Shown: piece by piece, positions 1 to 5,870 of the stretch | How positions within the stretch are numbered: the stretch's first letter is position 1 | How the letters are laid out: the number at the start of each line of letters is the position of its first letter | From: Prolixibacteraceae bacterium | Lineage (GTDB): Bacteria; Bacteroidota; Bacteroidia; Bacteroidales; Prolixibacteraceae | Direction: 5' to 3' | DNA length: 5,870 bases | NCBI GenBank assembly: GCA_016930735.1 | Contig: JAFGGF010000088.1 | Location: forward strand, 1-5,870 | The notes under the pieces: generated by a model | Seen by the model: only the letters and a program-made list of their open reading frames with translations | What the model was told of the DNA's origin: nothing | Database searches by the model: none | Translations under genes and position numbers: made by a program

Positions 1-1614
1 AAGGACGAGCGTGAAAGCCTGATGATCGTTTCATCCTACGCGCAGAAATATTTTACCAGGTATTTGTGGGAAGAAGAGGAAGGAAAGGCTGTTGGATTAA
101 GTTATTTTCATGAACGGGCTATCAGGGATGATATAATTAAAATGTTTGACCTGGGTTATTGTCCCGACGGCAAATCGAAATTTACAGATGCTGCTGTAAA
201 AGATGGTTATAAAATTGAATTTCTCGATAAAACAGGCCTTTCCATTGTTCGTGATGACTGGCAACGCGACCGGTTTGCAGGAAGAGTAATTTTCCCGATT
301 CACAATCTGGCAGGCAGGGTAATTGCTTTTGGCGGACGTATTTTAAAAGATGACCCGAAAGCAGCCAAATATGTGAACTCTCCGGAATCGGAAATTTACC
401 ATAAAAGCCAGGTCCTTTACGGGATATTTCAGGCAAAAAGAGAAATAACCAGAGTTGATAAATGTTACCTTGTTGAAGGTTATACCGATGTTCTTGCATT
501 TTATCAGGCAGGAATTGAAAATGTAGTTGCGTCATCGGGCACGGCTTTGACTTCGGAACAAATCAGGCTTATAAAAAGATTTACTCCAAATATTACCATA
601 ATTTATGACGGCGATGAAGCAGGAATAAAAGCCTCGTTACGGGGGATTGACCTGGTGCTGGAGGAAGGAATGAATGTAAAAGTATTGTTGCTTCCGGGAG
701 GGGAAGATCCCGATTCTTTTTCAAAGAAAAAAAGTTCAACGGAACTGGAGGAATTTATCAAAACAAATGAAACCGATTTTATCCGGTTTAAAACTCAGCT
801 TTTGCTTAAAGAAACAGAAAATGATCCGGTTGCCAAGGCTCGGTTGATAACTGATGTAATCCGTTCGGTAGCTGTAATCCCCGATACCATTACACGTTCG
901 GTTTATATTAAGGAATGCAGTCGGTTACTTAATGTTGAAGAAGAGGTTCTTTATACTGAAGTCAGAAAAATTAAACGTAAAAACTCGGATGATTTAAGAA
1001 AACAGGTTATAAGGGAAAAACCGGAAAAAGTTGTTAAGCAACCTGTTATCGAGGAAAAAAGGGATGAAGATATTCTGATTGAAGAAAAAGAATTACTGAA
1101 GTTCCTTTTAAAATACTGCCGTTTTCCTTTGTTTGAAATAGAGGAAGTACCAAACCATCCGAAAGTGGTTACTGCCGGTGAATTTATAATCGGTGAAATT
1201 GAAAATGACGACCTTGTTAAGGAAAATTCATTATTTGCTGCATATTTAAACGAAGTAAAGGAAAAAATGGACGATGTTGATACCGACCTGTTTAAGTATT
1301 TTATCAACCATCCCGATGTAAAAATAAATCAGTTAACAAGCGACCTGCTTTCAGAAAAGCACATTGAAAGCAAAAGGTGGCACAGAGCCGGAGCATATGC
1401 TGAAAGGGAGGAAGATATCTTGGATATGTTAATCCCCCGGATAGTAAGTGAATATAAGCTCAGGAAAGTGCGGGATCTGATTTCAGATTTGAACATTAAA
1501 ATCGGCCAAACAGATGATTTTAATAAAATGTTAGAGATCATGGCTATAATTCAGAACCTGAAAAAGGTTGAAAAAATTCTTTCCGATAAACTGGGAAACC
1601 GAACCATTAATTGA
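1..1614 (+). CDS. dnaG: DNA primase DnaG, 5'-truncated by the window edge
   Basis: DnaG makes the short RNA primers for chromosome replication, working with the replicative helicase DnaB in the cytoplasm. The frame is open from base 1, so the ATG at base 22 is internal. I see 537 residues and then TGA. Matching its TOPRIM glutamate to E. coli E265 suggests about 105 N-terminal residues are missing, which would hold the CHC2-type zinc finger. In visible numbering, the RNA-polymerase core shows RDRFAGRVIFPI (89-100) and YVNSPES (124-130). The TOPRIM metal-binding residues are intact: E159 in EGYTDV, and D203 and D205 in DGDEAG, followed by EDPDSF (235-240). E159 and D203 are 44 apart, as in E. 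coli. A charged Lys/Glu-rich linker follows at about 325-365. The helix-rich C-terminus is in the position of the DnaB-binding domain and is poorly conserved by eye. The methyltransferase gene begins about 8 bases downstream on the same strand. Identity is very secure. Confidence 0.96.
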   Translation, partial: KDERESLMIVSSYAQKYFTRYLWEEEEGKAVGLSYFHERAIRDDIIKMFDLGYCPDGKSKFTDAAVKDGYKIEFLDKTGLSIVRDDWQRDRFAGRVIFPIHNLAGRVIAFGGRILKDDPKAAKYVNSPESEIYHKSQVLYGIFQAKREITRVDKCYLVEGYTDVLAFYQAGIENVVASSGTALTSEQIRLIKRFTPNITIIYDGDEAGIKASLRGIDLVLEEGMNVKVLLLPGGEDPDSFSKKKSSTELEEFIKTNETDFIRFKTQLLLKETENDPVAKARLITDVIRSVAVIPDTITRSVYIKECSRLLNVEEEVLYTEVRKIKRKNSDDLRKQVIREKPEKVVKQPVIEEKRDEDILIEEKELLKFLLKYCRFPLFEIEEVPNHPKVVTAGEFIIGEIENDDLVKENSLFAAYLNEVKEKMDDVDTDLFKYFINHPDVKINQLTSDLLSEKHIESKRWHRAGAYAEREEDILDMLIPRIVSEYKLRKVRDLISDLNIKIGQTDDFNKMLEIMAIIQNLKKVEKILSDKLGNRTIN

Positions 1615-1622
1615 TTTATCAG

Positions 1623-2426
1623 ATGAACCGGGGGAAAATTTCAAATATTCTGAGGGCTCTGCATATCCTTTATCTTATTGACTGGCTGCATTTCAGGTAT
1701 GAGAAAATAAAGTACAGGAAAACGAATAATTTTTTTTGTGAACAAAACCCGGAAGTGAAATTACCTCCCGATTACCTTTTGTACGAATCGTATCAGCTGA
1801 ATTATAAAAAATATTTTACCGATGGTGTTGAGTCAGCACAATGGCTGGTAGATCATTTGTCGAAACACGTAACTTTAGAAGGTTTAAAAATACTGGACTG
1901 GGGATGTGGTCCCGGAAGGCTGGTCAGGCATTTGCCATTGTTAACCGAAAGTTGTGAGTTTTATGGCAGCGATTATAACCAAAAATCGATTGAATGGTGT
2001 AAAGATAACCTTTCCGAAATAAGTTTTAACCTGAATCCTTTGAATGCAGAATTGCCTTATCCGGATAATTTTTTTGATATAATTTACGGTTATTCAGTGT
2101 TAACACATCTTTCAGAAGAAAAACACCGTGAATGGTATGCTGAACTTTTCCGGGTTTTGAAACCGGGAGGCATCCTGTTTTTAACAGCCCAGGGAAAACA
2201 TTACCGGATTAAACTTACAGAAAAAGAAAAAAAAATATTCGATTTGGGAGATCTGGTTGTGAGGGGAAAAGTAAAAGAAGGGCACCGGACTTATTCGGCC
2301 TTTCACCCTGAAAGTTATATGTTAAAATTATTCACGAAGGCTGAAGTCCTGGAACACATCGAACCTGAGCCTGTTTCAGGCAGGGGAATTCCACAGGATA
2401 TCTGGATCATTAAAAAAACAATGTAG
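1623..2426 (+). CDS. Class I SAM-dependent methyltransferase, substrate unknown
   Basis: This is a 267-residue protein with a Rossmann-fold methyltransferase domain (Methyltransf_11/25 type), which transfers a methyl group from S-adenosylmethionine to an unidentified acceptor. In ATG-start numbering, motif I is ILDWGCGPGR (90-99). The acidic ribose-binding region is GSDYNQKSIEW (115-125), with D117 the likely residue. FDIIYGYSVLTHL (151-163) is the motif IV region, and LKPGGILFLT (179-188) is the post-motif strand. The first 30 or so residues are a hydrophobic/basic helix-like stretch (ILRALHILYLIDWLHFRY) that could sit on a membrane or partner, but I see no signal peptide. I chose the ATG at 1623. 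An in-frame TTG at 1611 would overlap the dnaG TGA and add four residues. Neither start has a Shine-Dalgarno, which is normal in Bacteroidota. It probably shares a transcript with dnaG upstream and the flavin-fold gene 2 bases downstream. The fold is clear; the substrate cannot be read from the sequence. Confidence 0.88.
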   Translation: MNRGKISNILRALHILYLIDWLHFRYEKIKYRKTNNFFCEQNPEVKLPPDYLLYESYQLNYKKYFTDGVESAQWLVDHLSKHVTLEGLKILDWGCGPGRLVRHLPLLTESCEFYGSDYNQKSIEWCKDNLSEISFNLNPLNAELPYPDNFFDIIYGYSVLTHLSEEKHREWYAELFRVLKPGGILFLTAQGKHYRIKLTEKEKKIFDLGDLVVRGKVKEGHRTYSAFHPESYMLKLFTKAEVLEHIEPEPVSGRGIPQDIWIIKKTM

Positions 2427-2428
2427 TT

Positions 2429-2911
2429 ATGCGCACATTATTCATAAATGACAGGAACGAAATTAACGAGATAATTAAGTCATGTAAAACCTGTTACCTT
2501 GCCATGTCTGTATATGGCCAGCCCTATGTTTTACCTATGAATTTTGCTTTAGATGGCGATTATATAATTCTGCACTCGGCACAATCGGGACGTATGTGGA
2601 AAACCCTGAAAAAAAATCCGAAGGTTTGTATTAACTGGACTTTGGGTGAGGAACTGGCATACCAGGATGTGCAGGTGGGTTGCAGTTACCGGGTAAAATC
2701 AAAATCGGTGAACGTGGAGGGAGAAGTTGAAATAGTTGAAAATTTTAAAGAAAAAGAACGTTGCCTCACAATATTTATGGCTCAGTACAGCAATGAAAAA
2801 TTCAAATTTAATGTTCCGGCTGTAAATAATGTTGGAGTCATTAAGGTTAAAATCGATAAAGTATCGGCAAAAGAATTTGGAACAAAAGCTGTAACTCCCT
2901 GGAATTCATAA
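2429..2911 (+). CDS. Pyridoxamine 5'-phosphate oxidase family protein, NimA-like flavin/haem-binding split barrel
   Basis: This 160-residue cytoplasmic protein has the layout of the Nim / Pyridox_ox_2 (PF12900-like) branch of the FMN-binding split-barrel superfamily. Visible signatures are YLAMSVYGQPYVLPMNFAL (23-41), YIILHSAQSGRMWKTLKKN (45-63), PKVCINW (64-70), CSYRVKSKSVNVEGEVEIV (85-103) and a C-terminal FMAQYS helix segment (116-121). The length fits the family's usual 150-170 residues. Some members bind FMN, F420 or haem. Nim proteins of Bacteroides are linked to 5-nitroimidazole resistance, but most homologues have no proven substrate, and true PdxH activity is unlikely from this branch. 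It starts 2 bases after the methyltransferase stop, so translational coupling is likely. Its own stop is one base from the stop of the convergent dehydrogenase gene. I am confident of the fold and not of the reaction. Confidence 0.88.
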   Translation: MRTLFINDRNEINEIIKSCKTCYLAMSVYGQPYVLPMNFALDGDYIILHSAQSGRMWKTLKKNPKVCINWTLGEELAYQDVQVGCSYRVKSKSVNVEGEVEIVENFKEKERCLTIFMAQYSNEKFKFNVPAVNNVGVIKVKIDKVSAKEFGTKAVTPWNS

Positions 2912-2932
2912 TTTAGTTTTTATCAGGGGTTA
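2892..2932. terminator. Imperfect inverted repeat across the convergent stop codons, possible two-way terminator
   Basis: TAACTCCCTG (2892-2901) can pair with CAGGGGTTA (2924-2932). This gives nine base pairs with a single bulged T at 2896 and a loop of about 22 bases that contains both stop codons (2909-2911 and 2913-2915). The position between two tail-to-tail genes suits a bidirectional terminator. Against this, the loop is long and there is no strong T-run after the stem on the + strand. On the - strand the bases after the stem are only modestly T-rich (AGCTTTTG). It could be chance. Confidence 0.3.
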
Positions 2933-4331
2933 ATCTTACAACAGTCCCCGGGTCATTCAGTACAATATAAATGGCTCCGTCAGGCCCTGTGGAAACGTCG
3001 CGCACCCTGCCATAGCCTTTAAAAATTATCTGGTCGTGCATTACCCTGTCTTCTTCAATATCAAGCAGCCTGACTTCTTCATATTTTAAGGCACCAACCA
3101 AAAGTTTATTTTCCCATTTTTTAAAAAGAGAGCTACAATAAAAATCGAGCCCGCAAACAGCAATCGATGGTTTCCAGTATAAAACGGGTTGTTCCATTCC
3201 GGGTCGGTGGGTTTCTTCTGTTATTATAGTTCCGTTATAGTTTTTTCCATAGGTAATGGTTTCCCAACCATAATTTCTACCCGGCAAAATAAGGTTTAAT
3301 TCATCTCCTCCCATAGGGCCATGTTCGGTAGCCCAAAGTTGCCCGGTTACAGGATGGATTGCCATTCCCTGAATATTCCGGTTCCCATAGGAATAAATTG
3401 TTTTACCGGCACTATCATTAAAATTGAAAGGATTTGATTCCGGAATACTTCCATCTTTGTTGATCCTGTGAACCTTACCGTTTACCAGCGAAACATCCTG
3501 GGCTTCAAATCCATATCCACGTTCGCCTATTGAAAAATAAAGGTATCCCCATGGATCAAAAACGATCCGGCACCCATAATGGTGACGGGTTGGACGGTAG
3601 TTTTCATGTGGTGCTTCAAACAGAACCTCCTGATTTGTCCAGGTGTTGTTTTCTATTTTCCCTCTTACAATTCGCGTCATTGCCAACGGCCGGTCGCCAT
3701 TCTGGCTTTTGAGTGCATGGCTGTACGCCAGGTAAATCCAGCCATTTTCATTATATTCAGGATCAATGGCTACATCAAGCAGGCCTCCCTGACCCTCATT
3801 TAAAACTTCAGGAATATTTTGAACAGGCTCATCCTGAAGGATCCCGTTTTTTACAATTCGTAACCTACCGGGGCGCTCGGTTATAAGAGCCGTATTTTTG
3901 TCAATAAAGTCGATTGCCCATGGAATTTCCAGTCCTTCAACAAAAATTTCAACATTGATATCATAATCCATTGTTTCAATTTTTTCAGGAATTGGTGGGG
4001 GAGTTGCCCCAACCTTATTTTCCGACTCCCTGATATACTGAACCAAAGCCCTGATATCTGAATCTGACAGGGTTTCTTCATATGAAGGCATTCCAAGATT
4101 TGGTATGCCGAATTTAATATTCCGACTGATATAACCATCTTCATCGCCATACTGCCATACTCCGTCAATCAGGCTGGTGGCATTGCCCCCGTTCAGGTCG
4201 GAGCCATGGCATTGGGCACAATTTTTCAGGTAAATTGTTTCACCTTTGGGCTGGGCAATACATCCGAATGATAAAATTGTTAAAAAAGCAAATGTTAATA
4301 CATATTTTTGATTTTGAATAACTGACTTCAT
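2913..4331 (-). CDS. Exported cytochrome c / PQQ-dependent sugar dehydrogenase fusion
   Basis: This predicted periplasmic enzyme would oxidise an aldose to its lactone with PQQ and pass electrons to an attached c-type haem. With the ATG at 4331 it has 472 residues. It begins with a signal sequence ending near LSFGC (C24), which is either a weak lipobox or a type I site just after (CIA/Q). A single-haem cytochrome c domain follows, with CAQCH (38-42) and a likely axial Met in LGMPSY (M81). After a Pro-rich linker comes a GSDH-type six-bladed propeller. It shows PWAIDF (137), TERPGRLRIV (151), GQGGLLDVAIDP (180), RHHYGCRIVFDPWGYLYFS (249, with the candidate catalytic His), YGNRNIQGM (315, Arg-Asn pair), EHGPMGGDE (336), RNYGW (352) and GRVRDVS (441). 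An upstream in-frame ATG at 4367 gives 484 residues but an unusually long n-region. It lies downstream of the GH116 gene on the same strand, probably in one operon. No PQQ synthesis gene is in view. Family assignment is secure; the sugar is unknown. Confidence 0.92.
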   Translation of the reverse strand: MKSVIQNQKYVLTFAFLTILSFGCIAQPKGETIYLKNCAQCHGSDLNGGNATSLIDGVWQYGDEDGYISRNIKFGIPNLGMPSYEETLSDSDIRALVQYIRESENKVGATPPPIPEKIETMDYDINVEIFVEGLEIPWAIDFIDKNTALITERPGRLRIVKNGILQDEPVQNIPEVLNEGQGGLLDVAIDPEYNENGWIYLAYSHALKSQNGDRPLAMTRIVRGKIENNTWTNQEVLFEAPHENYRPTRHHYGCRIVFDPWGYLYFSIGERGYGFEAQDVSLVNGKVHRINKDGSIPESNPFNFNDSAGKTIYSYGNRNIQGMAIHPVTGQLWATEHGPMGGDELNLILPGRNYGWETITYGKNYNGTIITEETHRPGMEQPVLYWKPSIAVCGLDFYCSSLFKKWENKLLVGALKYEEVRLLDIEEDRVMHDQIIFKGYGRVRDVSTGPDGAIYIVLNDPGTVVRLTPDKN

Positions 4332-4335
4332 ACCG

Positions 4336-4355
4336 AACAATTTGGATAACAATTT
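4336..4355. repeat. Two 8-bp direct repeats, period 12, just upstream of the preferred dehydrogenase start
   Basis: AACAATTT occurs at 4336-4343 and again at 4348-4355, separated by GGAT. The pair lies 5-24 bases upstream of the ATG at 4331. If translation starts there, the pair sits in the leader and could be a protein-binding site. If it starts at 4367, the same bases simply encode the repeated residue pattern KLLSKLFG. The repeat is short and the surrounding DNA is AT-rich, so chance is a real possibility. Confidence 0.25.
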
Positions 4356-4409
4356 ATATACAACCATACGTGGGATTTTGTTCAGAAGTTAGCTTATTGA
4401 AAAAATATA

Positions 4410-5870
4410 TTAATCTGAAATTTGAATTTCTTTTACCGGAATTTCTCCAAAAACAACATCCAAATCTGCTTTTCCGTTTTTAAAATTTACGGTGCCAAAT
4501 CCATATTCAGTGGAAATAAAACTTTTAAAATTACCAATTTTTGAATCGACATGCAGAATTTGATCAACAGCATCATAGCGAATCCCTGTTAATCCCTGTA
4601 AAAGTCCGTAACTTGACATAGCACGGGCATACCAATGTCCGCATTCATATTCATTAAACGGATTTCTGATCCGGCCATCGTAACGTTTTCTGACTTCCTG
4701 TACAATTTCAAGGCCTTTTTCTACTTCACCCATGCTCATTAAATGGGAGGCAACCTGATACTCAATCCCTGTCCAGACTTCATTGCTGTAAACAAACGGC
4801 AAAGTTAAATCTCCGCCTTTTGGCCAGGTGCAAAGCAACAATCCGCCATCGGTTCCCTGCCCGAATGAAGGACGTTGTGGATTCACATGGTCCGACAAGT
4901 CAGTTTTCAGGTTGTATTTATAAACAGAATTGAGGTGGCTTTTTACTTTAACATGATCAATAAATTCCGGTAATCCGCACATTTCTGCGATCCAGGTACC
5001 CAGTACACCGTCGGAAAGGCAACCGGTTCCGTACTGGTATTTCGGACCTTCTTTCTGTAAAAGTTCCCGGGCTTCATCTGAATAATTCATATTGATTCCA
5101 CCTTCCGGCAGGCTTGTCGGATCCTGCGCATCCAGTCCTTCCCACTGAATTTTCTGAATAAAATATTCACCATCGAAAAGTTCCGATTCCATAAATGATT
5201 TTCCTTTTTCAAAAAGATCAGCATATTCAGAAACATCCTCTCCAAGAGCTTCACCCATTTTGATTATTGCAGTCAGAGCCCCGAGATAGAAACTGTTGCA
5301 CATTCCATCAGGTCCCCAGAATTCAATATCGTATGTATTATGATGCGGCTCTTCAAGATAACCTTTATGTTTGGGGTCCCAGGTTTGAATACAATAATCG
5401 AGGCTTTGTTTTACTTTCGGAAACAGTGATTCCATCCAACGGGTATTTCCTGAAATCCGCCAGTCGCGGTATATTTTCATTATTCCTCCCAATTGGCCAT
5501 CGGCAGCAGCATGGAAACCATGGCTTTCAACAGGCTGGATAGGCAGGCTGGTCCTGAAGTTCTGATGTCCTTCTTCATTCTGGCTGACTCCGAATTCTGT
5601 ATTTCTTAATGTCCTTTCCAGATAGGGGAAAAGGTTTGGAATTGCTTGTGCATAATTCCATACATGGGTGCACGAACCATAACAACAGCCACCCAGGTCG
5701 TGGCAACCTTCCCATGCCCAAAGCCTTCCATCTTTTTGCCGTAAAACAGTTGGCGATTTAAGGATTGTAAGGTTTGCTGCAACAGCTTCAATTACCTCAG
5801 GAGGAAGGGTGGAGCTGTAAAAAGCAGATGTAAATAATTCCGTTTTTGATTTCAGGTCGTTATAATTTCT
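4410..5870 (-). CDS. GH116 family glycosidase (GBA2/DUF608-like beta-glucosidase), N-terminus off the window
   Basis: The enzyme is predicted to hydrolyse beta-glucosidic bonds; characterised relatives are human GBA2 (glucosylceramide) and a Thermoanaerobacterium beta-glucosidase. The frame is open to the right edge, giving 486 C-terminal residues. The family is usually about 800-900 long, so most of the N-terminal beta-sandwich domain (GBA2_N) is missing. A TTG at 5490-5492 can look like a start but is internal. Translating upstream gives clear family sequence, such as FYSSTLPPEVIEAVAANL (17-34) and SCTHVWNYAQAIPNLFP (66-82). By eye against relatives, the nucleophile is E54 in LWAWEG and the acid/base is D181 in NTYDIEF. 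Other probable sugar-site residues are H120 in GFHAAADG, and E407 and R416 in EYECGHWYAR. SNEVWTGIEY (362-371) is also conserved. The C-terminus ends in a short beta-rich tail (about 427-486). Cysteines cluster at 56-67. The dehydrogenase gene lies 78 bases downstream (42 if its upstream ATG is used). Whether this protein is exported cannot be seen. Confidence 0.93.
   Translation of the reverse strand, partial: RNYNDLKSKTELFTSAFYSSTLPPEVIEAVAANLTILKSPTVLRQKDGRLWAWEGCHDLGGCCYGSCTHVWNYAQAIPNLFPYLERTLRNTEFGVSQNEEGHQNFRTSLPIQPVESHGFHAAADGQLGGIMKIYRDWRISGNTRWMESLFPKVKQSLDYCIQTWDPKHKGYLEEPHHNTYDIEFWGPDGMCNSFYLGALTAIIKMGEALGEDVSEYADLFEKGKSFMESELFDGEYFIQKIQWEGLDAQDPTSLPEGGINMNYSDEARELLQKEGPKYQYGTGCLSDGVLGTWIAEMCGLPEFIDHVKVKSHLNSVYKYNLKTDLSDHVNPQRPSFGQGTDGGLLLCTWPKGGDLTLPFVYSNEVWTGIEYQVASHLMSMGEVEKGLEIVQEVRKRYDGRIRNPFNEYECGHWYARAMSSYGLLQGLTGIRYDAVDQILHVDSKIGNFKSFISTEYGFGTVNFKNGKADLDVVFGEIPVKEIQISD

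Noticed and set aside
97..1541. Several open frames of roughly 70-120 codons on the - strand inside dnaG
   Set aside because: They lie fully within a secure primase gene, show no recognisable domain, and have low-complexity Ser/Phe/Ile-rich translations typical of antisense readings of AT-rich coding DNA.
3530..3803. Two short overlapping open frames on the + strand within the dehydrogenase gene
   Set aside because: They are antisense to a conserved propeller region, with no recognisable protein features and no start context.
3881..4168. A 95-codon open frame on the - strand overlapping the cytochrome/propeller coding region
   Set aside because: It is an out-of-frame reading of the dehydrogenase gene, whose own frame carries all the haem and propeller motifs.
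4368..4409. A possible promoter of Bacteroidota type (TTG ... TAnnTTTG) between the GH116 and dehydrogenase genes
   Set aside because: On the - strand only partial matches such as TAACTTCT and TAAATTG are present, with no well-spaced TTG box. AT-rich DNA gives these by chance.
5267..5791. Short open frames over the GH116 gene (one antisense, one out of frame)
   Set aside because: The GH116 frame is continuous and conserved across this stretch, so these are shadows.
1..5870. tRNA/rRNA genes, CRISPR repeats, insertion-sequence ends, integrase or defence genes
   Set aside because: I read both strands for these and found none. Coding sequence fills almost the whole window with recognised housekeeping or metabolic families.

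Overview
The window looks like ordinary chromosomal DNA from a member of the Bacteroidota. A Bacteroidales/Marinilabiliales-type heterotroph (for example Prolixibacteraceae-like) is my best guess, but that is inference from protein style only. The pointers are a moderately AT-rich base composition, no Shine-Dalgarno sequences in front of starts, a DnaG of Bacteroidota type, a NimA-like flavin-fold protein, and a GH116 glycosidase paired with a cytochrome-linked PQQ sugar dehydrogenase. No RNA gene, CRISPR array, insertion sequence, integrase or phage gene was seen.

Layout: there are two convergent blocks, each of which may be one transcription unit. The left block (1-2911, + strand) holds the 3' part of dnaG (its zinc-binding N-terminus lies off the left edge), a class I SAM-dependent methyltransferase starting about 8 bases after the dnaG stop, and a pyridoxamine-5'-phosphate-oxidase-like (Nim family) protein starting 2 bases after the methyltransferase stop. 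The right block (2913-5870, - strand) is transcribed towards the left block. It holds the C-terminal 486 residues of a GH116 (GBA2/DUF608-like) glycosidase running off the right edge. Downstream of it is an exported protein that joins a single-haem cytochrome c domain to a PQQ-dependent sugar dehydrogenase beta-propeller. The two blocks meet tail to tail with one base between their stop codons, inside an imperfect inverted repeat.

How the genes may work together: DnaG makes replication primers. Its two downstream neighbours look like passengers with no evident replication role. In the right block, a GH116 enzyme would release glucose (or a similar sugar) from a beta-glucoside. The dehydrogenase could oxidise an aldose to its lactone and pass electrons through its own cytochrome domain to the respiratory chain. 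This link rests on adjacency and family knowledge, not on anything that shows substrate.

I looked for an undescribed system and did not find a convincing one. The most notable points are the glycosidase-dehydrogenase pairing, the domain order of the dehydrogenase, and the very tight convergent junction. There is no gene-free stretch longer than 300 bases; the longest gap is 78 bases (4332-4409).
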